A stretch of DNA of 64,000 bases from Acidobacteriota bacterium (lineage in GTDB: Bacteria > Acidobacteriota > Terriglobia > Bryobacterales > Bryobacteraceae). Positions 49,114-57,450 of the stretch are shown here, one piece after another. The stretch covers positions 62,001 through 126,000 of the forward strand of contig JAPKYZ010000063.1 of assembly GCA_026394055.1 (NCBI GenBank), written 5' to 3'. Under the pieces are notes generated by a model. That model was not told the origin of the DNA. It made no database searches and was given only the letters and a program-made list of their open reading frames with translations. The position numbers and the translations under genes were made by a program. Each line of letters begins with the position of its first letter. The first letter of the stretch is position 1.

Positions 49114-50049
49114 CTACAGCAACATCAGCAGCAATGCCTTTTGGGCGTGCAGCCGGTTTTCTGCTTCTTCAAAAATACGTGATTGCGGCGATTCCATCAC
49201 GGCATCGGTGGTCTCTTCGCCGCGCTTGGCGGGCAGGCAGTGCAGGAAGATGGCTTCCGGCCGCGCCTTGGCCATCAGCGCTTCGTTCACCTGGAACGGC
49301 GAGAAGTCGGCCAGCCGTTGGGGAACGTCGGTCTGCTCGCCCATGGAGAACCAGACGTCGGTGTAGACGGCATGGGCTCCGGTGACGCCCTCCACGGGGT
49401 CGTTGGTGATCTTCAGGCTGCCGCTGCCTTCTTGCGCGACGGTGTGGGCCAGCACGATCATCTCGCGCTTGGGCTCATAGCCCTGCGGCGTGGCCACGCA
49501 GACTTCCATGCCCAGGCGCGTCGCGGTGAGCATCAGCGAATGGGCCACGTTGAAGCCATCGCCGACAAAGGTCACCTTCTTGCCGCGCAGGTCGGTGCCG
49601 AACTCCTGCCGGATGGTCAGCACGTCGGCCAGGGCCTGGCAGGGGTGATAATCCTTCGACAGGGCATTGATGACGGGGACGCGCGAATGCTTCGCCAACT
49701 CTTCCACGGTGCGTTGTGAATAGGTGCGCGCGACGATGACGTCCACCCAGCGGTCCAGGTTGCGGGCCATGTCTTTCACCGGCTCACGCTCGCCAATAGG
49801 CCCCGCCACAAAGGTGGAATGCCCGCCCATCTGCGCCATCGCCATCTCGAAGGTGACGCGGGTGCGGAGGCTGGGCTTTTCAAACAGCATCGCCGCGCTC
49901 TTGCCGTCGAGCGCGCGGCCGAAGTCGCGCGGATTGGCCTTGATGGCGGCCGCCAGATCGAGCAGCGCGAACAGCTCATCACGGGTCAGATCGAGATCCG
50001 TGCGCAGATCGCCAACCGCAACGCGGGGGAGGGCTGTATTTTTATTCAC
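49114..50049 (-). CDS. argF: Ornithine carbamoyltransferase
   Basis: 311 residues from GTG 50049. Makes citrulline from ornithine and carbamoyl phosphate. Motifs: FEKPSLRTRVTFEMAMAQMGG (carbamoyl phosphate site SxRT), HPCQALADVLTIRQEFG, and HCLPAKRGEETTDAV (ornithine-loop HCLP). The start is fixed by an in-frame stop just upstream and by the absence of other starts before the conserved DLRTDLDLTRDELFALLDLAA; no ribosome binding site is present, suggesting a leaderless message. ARG boxes overlap the promoter and the first codons. Confidence 0.94.
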   Translation of the reverse strand: MNKNTALPRVAVGDLRTDLDLTRDELFALLDLAAAIKANPRDFGRALDGKSAAMLFEKPSLRTRVTFEMAMAQMGGHSTFVAGPIGEREPVKDMARNLDRWVDVIVARTYSQRTVEELAKHSRVPVINALSKDYHPCQALADVLTIRQEFGTDLRGKKVTFVGDGFNVAHSLMLTATRLGMEVCVATPQGYEPKREMIVLAHTVAQEGSGSLKITNDPVEGVTGAHAVYTDVWFSMGEQTDVPQRLADFSPFQVNEALMAKARPEAIFLHCLPAKRGEETTDAVMESPQSRIFEEAENRLHAQKALLLMLL

Positions 50050-50086
50050 AACTATGAATAATTACACAGCCTAGGGCAGGGGTCAA
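50035..50086 (-). promoter_or_regulatory. Promoter with tandem ARG boxes at the argF start
   Basis: On the minus strand TGTGTAATTATTCA (50055-50068) and TGAATAAAAATACA (50035-50048), 14-base cores with six bases between them, i.e. 20-base centre spacing as in ArgR operators. The second core lies over the GTG start codon and next codons. TTGACC (50081-50086), 16 bases, TAATTA (50059-50064) form a promoter whose -10 is inside the first box; initiation would fall near 50050, next to the start codon. Confidence 0.72.
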
Positions 50087-50141
50087 CCTTATATGAGGCG
50101 CTTCGTGGAACGTTGCTGCCAGGCTTGCGAAAAAATGCAAA

Positions 50142-50214
50142 ACCACTCCCTCACGGTCGTGGCTCAGTTAGTTGTCGCAGGCGAGTTTCTGAGCCGCGCG
50201 CGTCAGCAAGCCAC
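50142..50214. repeat. Palindromic intergenic repeat, family B copy 3
   Basis: ACCACTCCCTCACGGTCGTG and GAGCCGCGCGCGTCAGCAAG arms around a 25-base centre, in the same orientation as 13791-13858. Located in the 259-base gap between the argF promoter and the RNase J gene end; the remainder of that gap shows no gene. Confidence 0.75.
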
Positions 50215-50308
50215 CATGATCCTTCGAAACAACAGAAGCGATGAAAATGCCGCCGCCGACGCCCTACTTGGAATCAAGGGGTTAGGGGGCATTTTCGAGG
50301 GAGCGGTT

Positions 50309-51982
50309 TTAAACTTCCAGAATCACCGGCAAGATCAGCGGCCGGCGGGAGGTCTGTTTGTTGAGGAACTTCTTCAGGTCGGCGCGGATGCGGTCCTGCA
50401 TGACGCCCCAATCGCTGCGCTGTTCGGCGGTGGCGGATTCTAGCGTCTTCAAGTCGATGGCGCGGGCGTCGGCCATCAGCGGGGAGCCGTCTTCGAGCGA
50501 CACAAAGCCGCGGGAGACGATTTCGGGGGAGCCTTCGACGCGGCCCGACATCTTGTTGATGGCGATGATGGGCAGCACGAAGCCGTCTTCGGCCAAGTGC
50601 TTGCGGTCGCGGATCACCATGTCGCCGACGATGTCGTCGATAGAGCCGGAATCAATGCACACGCGGCCGACGTGGATGCGGTCCGCTTTGCGGGCGCCCT
50701 TTTCGTCGATCTCGACCACGTCGCCGGTGTCGAGCACGAAGGTCTCTTTCAACGTGTGATTGTGCAGGTGCTCGGCTAACCGGGCGTGCTTCTGTAACTG
50801 GCGGTATTCGCCGTGCACCGGGATGAAATACTTGGGCCGCAGCAGGTTCAGCACCAGCGTCAACTCTTCGCGGGAGCCGTGGCCGGAGACATGGATGGGC
50901 GGGTCACTGGCACCGTAGATCACGTCGGCACCGCGGCGGGCGAAGTGGTCGATCATGCGGTAGATCGGCTTCTCATTACCCGGAATGATGCGGGAGCTCA
51001 GCACCACCGTGTCGCCTTTGCGGACGCTCAGGTTCTTGTGATTATCCACGGCTACGCGCGACAGGCCCGATTGCGGCTCGCCTTGGGTGCCGGAGACAAC
51101 GCAGCAGACCTTCTTGGGGTCCGTATCCATGATGTCCTGGGGGCGCAGCAGAATGGCGTTAGGAATATTGAGATGTCCCAGCGAGTGGGCGATCTCCGTG
51201 GCCGAAACCATCGAGCGGCCGAGGAAGGCCACTTTGCGGCCATACTCCTGCGCGATATCGAGGATCTGCTGCATCCGGTGGATGGAGCTCGAAAAGCAGG
51301 AGATGATCAGCCGGCGTTCGGCTTGGGCGAACACCGATTGCAGACGCGGGCGGACGGCGCGTTCGGACGGCGTGTAGCCGGAACGCTCCACGTTGGTGGA
51401 ATCAGACAGCAGCAGCAACACGCCCTGTTTGCCGTATTCAGCGAAGCGGTGCAGGTCGAACAGAATGTTGTCGGTGGGGGTCTGGTCGATCTTGAAATCG
51501 CCCGTATGGATGACGACGCCCAGCGGCGTGGTGATGGCCAAGGCGACGCAATCAACAATCGAGTGCGTGACCCGGATGAACTCCACCGAGAACGGGCCCA
51601 GTTGCACCTTGTCGCCGGCCTTCACTTCATGGATGTCGGTATCGTCGAGCAGCTTGTGCTCTTCCAGGCGCCGTTCGACCAAGGCCAAGGTATAGGCGGT
51701 GCCGTAGATCGGGATGTCGGGGAGGACGGAGAGCAGGAACGGGATGCCGCCAATGTGGTCTTCGTGGCCGTGCGTCAGCAGCAGGCCGCGGACCTTTTCG
51801 CGGTGTTCTTTCAGGTAGGCAAAGTCCGGCGTAACGATGTCGACGCCCAACAACTCGGCTTCGGGAAACATCATCCCCGCGTCGACGACGATGATGTCGT
51901 CGCCGTATTCGAGCGCCATCGAGTTCATCCCGAACTCTCCAAGGCCGCCCAAGGGAATGACGCGTAGTTTATTTTCAGGCAT
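50309..51982 (-). CDS. rnj: Ribonuclease J
   Basis: 557 residues from ATG 51982. Metallo-beta-lactamase/beta-CASP nuclease with endo- and 5'-3' exonuclease activity in RNA decay and rRNA maturation. Opening KLRVIPLGGLGEFGMNSMALEY, the Zn motif LLTHGHEDHIGGIPF, VDCVALAITTPLGVVIHTGDFKID, LLLSDSTNVERSGYTPSE, the beta-CASP region (KVCCVVSGTQGEP, IPVHGEYRQLQKHARLAE) and the C-terminal ~100-residue domain. The upstream ten codons of the open frame are not conserved-looking. Single-gene unit on the minus strand. Confidence 0.95.
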   Translation of the reverse strand: MPENKLRVIPLGGLGEFGMNSMALEYGDDIIVVDAGMMFPEAELLGVDIVTPDFAYLKEHREKVRGLLLTHGHEDHIGGIPFLLSVLPDIPIYGTAYTLALVERRLEEHKLLDDTDIHEVKAGDKVQLGPFSVEFIRVTHSIVDCVALAITTPLGVVIHTGDFKIDQTPTDNILFDLHRFAEYGKQGVLLLLSDSTNVERSGYTPSERAVRPRLQSVFAQAERRLIISCFSSSIHRMQQILDIAQEYGRKVAFLGRSMVSATEIAHSLGHLNIPNAILLRPQDIMDTDPKKVCCVVSGTQGEPQSGLSRVAVDNHKNLSVRKGDTVVLSSRIIPGNEKPIYRMIDHFARRGADVIYGASDPPIHVSGHGSREELTLVLNLLRPKYFIPVHGEYRQLQKHARLAEHLHNHTLKETFVLDTGDVVEIDEKGARKADRIHVGRVCIDSGSIDDIVGDMVIRDRKHLAEDGFVLPIIAINKMSGRVEGSPEIVSRGFVSLEDGSPLMADARAIDLKTLESATAEQRSDWGVMQDRIRADLKKFLNKQTSRRPLILPVILEV

Positions 51983-52042
51983 TCTTTTGCAACTTAAGCG
52001 TAGCAGGCTCAAGCCGGACCGGATGGCCGCGGACAGTCTCTA

Positions 52043-52077
52043 CGAAAAACGAAAGCGGCCGGTGGTGGCCGGCCGCT
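52043..52077 (-). terminator. Intrinsic terminator of the two secreted-protein genes
   Basis: AGCGGCCGG / CCGGCCGCT nine-base stem (52054-52077) and, on the minus strand, TTCGTTTTTCG after it. It lies 30 bases beyond the stop of the gene at 52108. Confidence 0.78.
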
Positions 52078-52107
52078 CGCGAAGGGTTGGGGTGATGCGG
52101 GGGAGTG

Positions 52108-53076
52108 CTAGTTGCCCCGGATCGGGAAGCTGCCCACATAGAAGCGCACCGGATTGGTGATGGAGTTGTCCCACTCCACCGTGGCCGTGGCGCGAGTGCA
52201 GAACAGCTCTTCCTTGCCCGTGTTGGGGTTCACCTTCTTGCAGCACTTGGTGATGGACTTGGCGTCGGCCCGCAGGACAAACGTGATGTCCACCGGCTGG
52301 GCAGCGGTGAACGAGCCCAGGTTCAAGGTGATGGCCTGGGGGGTGCTTTCCTTGCTCTCGGTGTCGTTAAACCCGATCGTCCGGCCATAGGTGGACAAGT
52401 AGTTCGCCTTCTGGAGGCCACCGGCGCATGCTTCGTTGGGGCCAATGTCGTCGCTGAGCACGGTCTGCCGCAGAGCTTCCGACTGCCAAACCGGGTGATC
52501 GTTCACCAGCAGTTCAGCCCGGAAGCGCTCCTGCCGGCGGCCGAGACCGTCCAGTTCCGTGAACCCGGTGAGGGTAATCTTCGGCAGGCTGAACTGTACG
52601 TAGACCGGCACACCGGCGCCGTTGGGCACCACGCGGGCCGACCAGCCGACGGTGCCCCGAGCATCCGCCTGGCCAAACGAGTTGACGTACATAAACGGCA
52701 GCCCGTTGGCTTGAACCGTGGCAAACACCTGGGCCGAATCGCCTGACTTCTTAAAGTCGAAATACTGGTTGACGGGCGGCGTATTGATGGCGGGTTGCGG
52801 ATTCACCGGTTGGCCGGGGAGGGACGCACCCACATAGATGGCCGCGGGGACATTCACTTTGCGGTCCACATCGGAGGAGCTACCGTTCTTGGTGGCCACA
52901 CTGCCTTGCGCCGCGACCTTCAGTTCGGGAAATACTTGGTTCGGAGAGCCGCTCTGGAGGATTTGCAGCCACTCAAACGCGCTCAGTTCGCGGGCGGGCA
53001 TGACGGTTCCGGTCTGAGCCGAGGCCACGGCCAGCGTCAGCAGCGTGGTGATCATCATCGAATTGATCTTGTTCAT
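52108..53076 (-). CDS. Secreted protein of unknown function (pair member 2)
   Basis: 322 residues; AAGGAG ten bases before ATG 53076. Signal peptide (NKINSMMITTLLTLAVASAQ). Beta-rich mature part with a Cys cluster (ITKCCKKVNPNTGKEELFC) near the C-terminus, a polar linker (VNPQPAINTPPVNQ), and GLPFMYVNSFGQADARGTVGWSARVV. It shares order and ending (..ITNPVRFYVGSFPIRG versus ..TESVPSIRIFGKTG) with the gene just upstream, so the two look like diverged relatives. No family is recognised. Confidence 0.7.
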   Translation of the reverse strand: MNKINSMMITTLLTLAVASAQTGTVMPARELSAFEWLQILQSGSPNQVFPELKVAAQGSVATKNGSSSDVDRKVNVPAAIYVGASLPGQPVNPQPAINTPPVNQYFDFKKSGDSAQVFATVQANGLPFMYVNSFGQADARGTVGWSARVVPNGAGVPVYVQFSLPKITLTGFTELDGLGRRQERFRAELLVNDHPVWQSEALRQTVLSDDIGPNEACAGGLQKANYLSTYGRTIGFNDTESKESTPQAITLNLGSFTAAQPVDITFVLRADAKSITKCCKKVNPNTGKEELFCTRATATVEWDNSITNPVRFYVGSFPIRGN

Positions 53077-53112
53077 GGTGTAGATTCTCCTTTCTCGTAG
53101 TCGCTGTTCGCC

Positions 53113-54090
53113 TTAGAGGCCGGTCTTGCCAAAAATCCGGATGCTGGGGACGCTTTCGGTGTCGCCCGGGTTGCCGAGTTGCAGGCCCTCGGAGAGCTTG
53201 GTGCAGTGCTTGGTGATCACCGGGTTGTAGTAGCTGCCGCCCTCGCTGCCGCAGCTCTTGGCGTCGGCCACGGCATCGGTGTGGACCACCAGATTGAGGT
53301 TGACGGTCTGCCCGGCGGATAACTTGCCCAGGAAGATCGTGGTGGTGTTGCCGTCCAGCGAAACGTCGCCCCACTGGGATTCCGTCTTGTCCCAGGCATA
53401 GACAGCCAGTCCGGCCGGGAAGAAGTAGGTCTCTTCTGACGTGTAGATGGGCAGGCCGTCGGCCAAGATGTCAACCGAGGAGCGTGAACGCGCGGCCTTG
53501 GGCTTGATGTAGCTGTAGGTGCCGCCGTTGGAGTCGCCCGAGCAGCACAGGGAGTAGGCGGCACTGAACGAGAAGGTCCGCTTGGGGTTCCGGACGGTGG
53601 CAAAGTAGGAGACCGGCGCGACGCCGCTGTGCTGGATCTTGATGGCGTAGCTGAGCGTGGTGGTGGCTTGACCACTGGCGTGCGTGAAGGAACTGGTCTT
53701 GCGCGGCGAAACGGACATGTCGACCAACGCCCGTTCCGTGTAGTTGGACGTGTAGGCGTATTGCTGTCCCTGATCCACATAGCCGGCAAGCGCCTTGAAA
53801 CGCTCCACTTTGGGAAACAAGGGGCTGGCGGCGTAGGCGTGGAACCAGGGGGCCAGCGCGTAGTAGGTGTTGGCCTCCGTGCCGATCTTCCCCTGTCCGA
53901 GTTCACGGTAGGTCAGGGCACCCGAGATGTTGGCATTGGGTGCGAGCGCCACCGAATTCCAGATCACCGGCGTTTCCGTGCCGGAGGCAATCTTGGATGC
54001 ATTAATAAAAAGTTGGCCCGAGGCCGTGACGGTTGAGACAGCGAGCAGGCAGAGATAGGCACCCGCGCGGTATGCAGTTTGAGGTTTCAT
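53113..54090 (-). CDS. Secreted protein of unknown function (pair member 1)
   Basis: 325 residues with signal peptide (GAYLCLLAVSTVTASGQ). Beta-rich; contains YSLCCSGDSNGGTYSYIKPKAARSRSSVDILADGLPIYTSEETYFFPAGLAVYAWDKTESQWGDVSLDG and AKSCGSEGGSYYNPVITKHCTKLSEG, so Cys pairs like its downstream neighbour. It is the first gene of the pair (36-base gap) and is divergent from the sigma-54 histidine kinase operon across a 474-base gap, which makes it a possible target of that system. Confidence 0.7.
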   Translation of the reverse strand: MKPQTAYRAGAYLCLLAVSTVTASGQLFINASKIASGTETPVIWNSVALAPNANISGALTYRELGQGKIGTEANTYYALAPWFHAYAASPLFPKVERFKALAGYVDQGQQYAYTSNYTERALVDMSVSPRKTSSFTHASGQATTTLSYAIKIQHSGVAPVSYFATVRNPKRTFSFSAAYSLCCSGDSNGGTYSYIKPKAARSRSSVDILADGLPIYTSEETYFFPAGLAVYAWDKTESQWGDVSLDGNTTTIFLGKLSAGQTVNLNLVVHTDAVADAKSCGSEGGSYYNPVITKHCTKLSEGLQLGNPGDTESVPSIRIFGKTGL

Positions 54091-54564
54091 GTGAGTAACG
54101 TGAATCAGGGCAGCAAGAGCGTTTCACGGTCAACAACGATTTCGCTGAAGTTTTTTCCGAAAAACTTCGCAACCATGTCCAAATGGCCGTCTGTCTTTCG
54201 CTTAGCAGGAAAACGAGCCGAAAAGACGATTGTCTTCCCGTGTCACTTGTGGCTGATTTCAAGATTCTGTACGCATGCAAGACGAAGAAGTTCCGCCGAA
54301 GCGCAGTAGGACTGAAATTTGCTGTTTTCACCCGGCGGTACTGCGGGCATTCATAGTTTTCCGCCGCTTGGCGGGCGCTGTGGGCGTTGTCTTTTGGTGA
54401 AAACTGCCGGTCTTCCAAATCCTGTAGAGGTTCTTCCAAATCAAGAATTTAGGGCGTGATGACAGCATTTGATTCAGAGGTGGAATTCGTGTATTCTGGC
54501 GATAAATTGGCTTTGCCAGAATTGGCAATTCGATTGCTGTGATTCGACCGAGTCAGTGTAAGTT
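54091..54564. other. 474-base divergent regulatory region
   Basis: Lower in GC than its neighbours and without a convincing gene. It contains a hairpin GAAGTTTTT-TCCG-AAAAACTTC (54147-54168) close to the minus-strand gene start, a dyad ATTCTGGC ... GCCAGAAT around 54493-54522, and the sigma-54 promoter next to the kinase gene. Probably serves transcription in both directions. Confidence 0.55.
54522..54538 (+). promoter_or_regulatory. Sigma-54 promoter of the histidine kinase operon
   Basis: TTGGCAATTCGATTGCT matches TTGGCACG-N4-TTGCT with GG and GC exactly ten bases apart. The +1 would be about 54549, leaving a 16-base leader to the ATG at 54565. The operon also encodes an NtrC-type activator, so positive autoregulation is likely. 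Confidence 0.75.
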
Positions 54565-57339
54565 ATGCGGGGTCTGCAGTCACAAATCGCCGGTGCGCTC
54601 GTCATCATCCTGACGGTGGCGGCGATGGCTTGCGCGCTGGTGAACTTCCAACAGCACGCCAAGTTCCGGCTGCCGGAAGACGGGGCGGTTTGGGTGGAAC
54701 GCACCTTGCCCGGCGGCGGCGTCCGCGTGGAGGCGATCCACGTCGAAGCGGACGGGCCTTCGTATCGAGCGGGCATTCGTAAGGGCGATGTTCTCTTGAA
54801 GATCGCCGAAGCGCCGGTGGTGGAAGCCAGCGACGTGATGAAGCTGCTGGTGCGCATCTCCGCCTGGCAGACAGCCGAGTACCGGCTGCGGCGCGGCGAG
54901 GTGGAGATTCCGGCCAAGGTGATCGTCGCCGAGCGCGTGCTCGACTTTTCTTTGTACTACCAGTACGCCGTGGGTGTGGCATATCTGGCCATCGGTGTGT
55001 TCGTTTGGTTCCGCCGGTCGCGCGCGCTTAAGGGCACGCACTTTTTTATCCTGTGTCTGGCGTCATTTGTCTTCTCGACGTTTCACTACACGGGCAAACT
55101 GAACACCTTCGACAAATTGATCTATTGGGGCAACCTGATGGCCGGTTTGTTTGCGCCCACCATTTTTCTCCACTTCTGCCTGACGTTTCCGGAGACGCCG
55201 CGGCGGTTTTCTGGTTGGCTGAGCCGGGTGCTGATCTACCTGCCGGCCTCGGTGGGTTTACTGTTTGTGTTCGCCGTCGCGACGGGCGCGCTGCGCATGC
55301 CGATCCCGCTGGGCGAACTGGCGTGGATCCTGAACCGCACCTGGCTGCCGCTGCTGTCTGCCGCATATCTGGCGGGTGGCGTAGTCTTGTCGCTCCGATT
55401 ACGCCACGCGGAAGATCAGGTGTTGCGGCAGCAGCTGAAATGGCTACGCAATGGCGCCATTCTGGGGGCGCTGCCGTTCACGGTGATCTACGTCATTCCA
55501 TATACGCTGGGCGCCGTCCCGAGCCCGTTGGCCAAGCTGGCGGTGCTGAGCTTGGGCTTTATTCCGCTCACCTGGGCGTACGCCATTATCCGGTACCGGT
55601 TGATGGACGTAGATGTGATCTTCCAGCAAGGTTACGTTTACACGCTGGCCACGCTGGCGGTGCTGGGCGTGATGTACGGCCTGGTGTTCTCGTTCGGCAA
55701 GGTGGATGAACTCAGCGCCAGCGCGGTGGTGATTCTGGTGGTGATTGCGACGTTCGTCTTCCAGCCCATCCGCAACTACCTGCAAGAGGTGCTGGACCGG
55801 CATCTGTTTTACCGGCACAGCTACGACTACCGGTTGACGCTGATCGAGTTTGCGCAGGAGCTGAGCTCGGAAACCAATATCGACCAGATGCTCCGCCAAG
55901 TCTCGGATCGGCTGCAGCAGACGCTGTCGGTGGCCCGGGTGGGCTTCTTTCTGGCCGACGGCGCGCGCTGGCCGGAGTTTTTGCCGGCGGAGTTTGACCG
56001 GCCGTATCTGTTTTTTGAGTCGGCCCGGCGGGCGGGCGGGGAAGTGGCGGCGCTCGACTACACCTACTACCTGCCGTGCCGCGTGCGCGGCAAGGTGATT
56101 GCCTGGATCGGCGTCAGCCGCACGGACAAGGGCGACTATCTGTCTTCCGATGACGTCCAGCTGCTGACGACGCTGTCGGGCTATGTGGGCATTGCCATCG
56201 AGAATGCGCGGCTCTACCAATCGCTTGAAAGCAAGGCCAGCGAGTATGAGCGGCTGAAGGAGTTCAGCGAAAACATCGTTGAATCGATCAACGTGGGCAT
56301 CTTGGCGGCGGACCTGACGGGCCGCGTCGAAAGCTGGAACTCGCGGATGGAAGACCTGACCGGCGTCGCGCGCGAAACGGCCGTTGGTCAGCCTTTGCGC
56401 GCCTTGCTGCCGCGGGAACTGCTGGACCGGATCGCCACGGTCCCTGCCGGTACGGGGGTGCACCATTTGGACAAGGTGCGCCTGGGTACGTGGCAGGGCG
56501 GCCGTGACGCGATGGTGAATATCGCGGTGGCGCCACTGGTCTCTAAAGACAGTGAAGAGATTGGCCGCCTGATCATTTTTGACGACATCACCGACCGCAG
56601 TGAACTGGAGCGGCGGCTGGTGCAGGCCGACAAGCTGAGCTCGATTGGCCTGCTGGCGGCGGGTGTGGCGCATGAGGTGAACACGCCACTGGCCGTGATC
56701 TCCACCTATGCCCAGATGCTGGCCAAACAGGTGTCGGGCGACTTGCCGAAGACGGCGCTGCTCGAAAAGATTGCCAAGCAGACCTTCCGGGCCAGCGAGA
56801 TCGTCAATTCACTGTTGAACTTCTCCCGCACCGGCCCCACGGAGCTGACGGATCTGGACCTGGCTCGCGTAATGCGGGAGGTGCTCTCGCTGATCAGCCA
56901 CCAGTTGGAGCAGGCCCATATTGTGACGCGGCTTGAAGTGCAGGCGGATCTGCCAGCCATTCGGGGCAACTCCGGCAAACTGCAGCAGGTGTTCCTGAAT
57001 CTGTTCTTGAATGCCCGCGATGCGATGGAGTCCGGCGGACGGCTTTCGATTGAGGCGTGGTCAGAGAACGGAACGGTCCGCATCGATGTGCGGGACACAG
57101 GCATCGGCATGCCCCCGCATGTGGCGCAGCGCGTGTTTGACCCGTTTTTCACCACCAAGGCGGCGAAGAAGGGAACGGGCCTGGGGCTGTCGGTGACCTA
57201 CGGGATTGTGGAGGAGCATGGCGGCACGATCGAGGTGGAAAGCCACCCCGGTGATGGCACCATTTTCCGCCTGATGTTTCCGCACGCCCGGCCGGGCAAC
57301 GCCGTGGCGCCCGCGGGCTCGGTTTCGATTAGCGCCTAA
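54565..57339 (+). CDS. Membrane sensor histidine kinase (PDZ-7TM-GAF-PAS-HisKA-HATPase)
   Basis: 924 residues. One N-terminal membrane segment, then a PDZ-like domain (GPSYRAGIRKGDVLLKIAEAPVVEASDVMKLL), six to seven membrane helices (residues ~130-410), a GAF domain (LIEFAQELSSETNIDQMLRQVSDRL, IAIENARLYQSLESKASEYERL), a PAS domain (IVESINVGILAADLTGRVESWNSRMEDLTG), HisKA with H703 in GVAHEVNTPLAVISTYAQML, and HATPase (VFLNLFLNARDAMESGG, DTGIGMPPHVAQRVFDPFFTTKAAKKGTGLGLSVTYGIVEEHGG). It senses an unknown signal in or near the membrane and phosphorylates the NtrC-type regulator encoded 111 bases downstream. Expression appears sigma-54 dependent. Confidence 0.93.
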   Translation: MRGLQSQIAGALVIILTVAAMACALVNFQQHAKFRLPEDGAVWVERTLPGGGVRVEAIHVEADGPSYRAGIRKGDVLLKIAEAPVVEASDVMKLLVRISAWQTAEYRLRRGEVEIPAKVIVAERVLDFSLYYQYAVGVAYLAIGVFVWFRRSRALKGTHFFILCLASFVFSTFHYTGKLNTFDKLIYWGNLMAGLFAPTIFLHFCLTFPETPRRFSGWLSRVLIYLPASVGLLFVFAVATGALRMPIPLGELAWILNRTWLPLLSAAYLAGGVVLSLRLRHAEDQVLRQQLKWLRNGAILGALPFTVIYVIPYTLGAVPSPLAKLAVLSLGFIPLTWAYAIIRYRLMDVDVIFQQGYVYTLATLAVLGVMYGLVFSFGKVDELSASAVVILVVIATFVFQPIRNYLQEVLDRHLFYRHSYDYRLTLIEFAQELSSETNIDQMLRQVSDRLQQTLSVARVGFFLADGARWPEFLPAEFDRPYLFFESARRAGGEVAALDYTYYLPCRVRGKVIAWIGVSRTDKGDYLSSDDVQLLTTLSGYVGIAIENARLYQSLESKASEYERLKEFSENIVESINVGILAADLTGRVESWNSRMEDLTGVARETAVGQPLRALLPRELLDRIATVPAGTGVHHLDKVRLGTWQGGRDAMVNIAVAPLVSKDSEEIGRLIIFDDITDRSELERRLVQADKLSSIGLLAAGVAHEVNTPLAVISTYAQMLAKQVSGDLPKTALLEKIAKQTFRASEIVNSLLNFSRTGPTELTDLDLARVMREVLSLISHQLEQAHIVTRLEVQADLPAIRGNSGKLQQVFLNLFLNARDAMESGGRLSIEAWSENGTVRIDVRDTGIGMPPHVAQRVFDPFFTTKAAKKGTGLGLSVTYGIVEEHGGTIEVESHPGDGTIFRLMFPHARPGNAVAPAGSVSISA

Positions 57340-57450
57340 GGCCCGCGGCCGCGCCGCACCAGCTCTCACGCTGGCGCGGGGATGATTCCATCCGGATCTG
57401 TAATGGATCAAGCCGCTTGGTCAATTGATAGAGTGGCTAGTACATACCGA

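Noticed and set aside
54002-54439. 145-residue minus-strand frame in the divergent region
   Set aside because: It overlaps the regulatory gap and another gene's signal-peptide region; basic, Ser/Arg-rich translation without motif.
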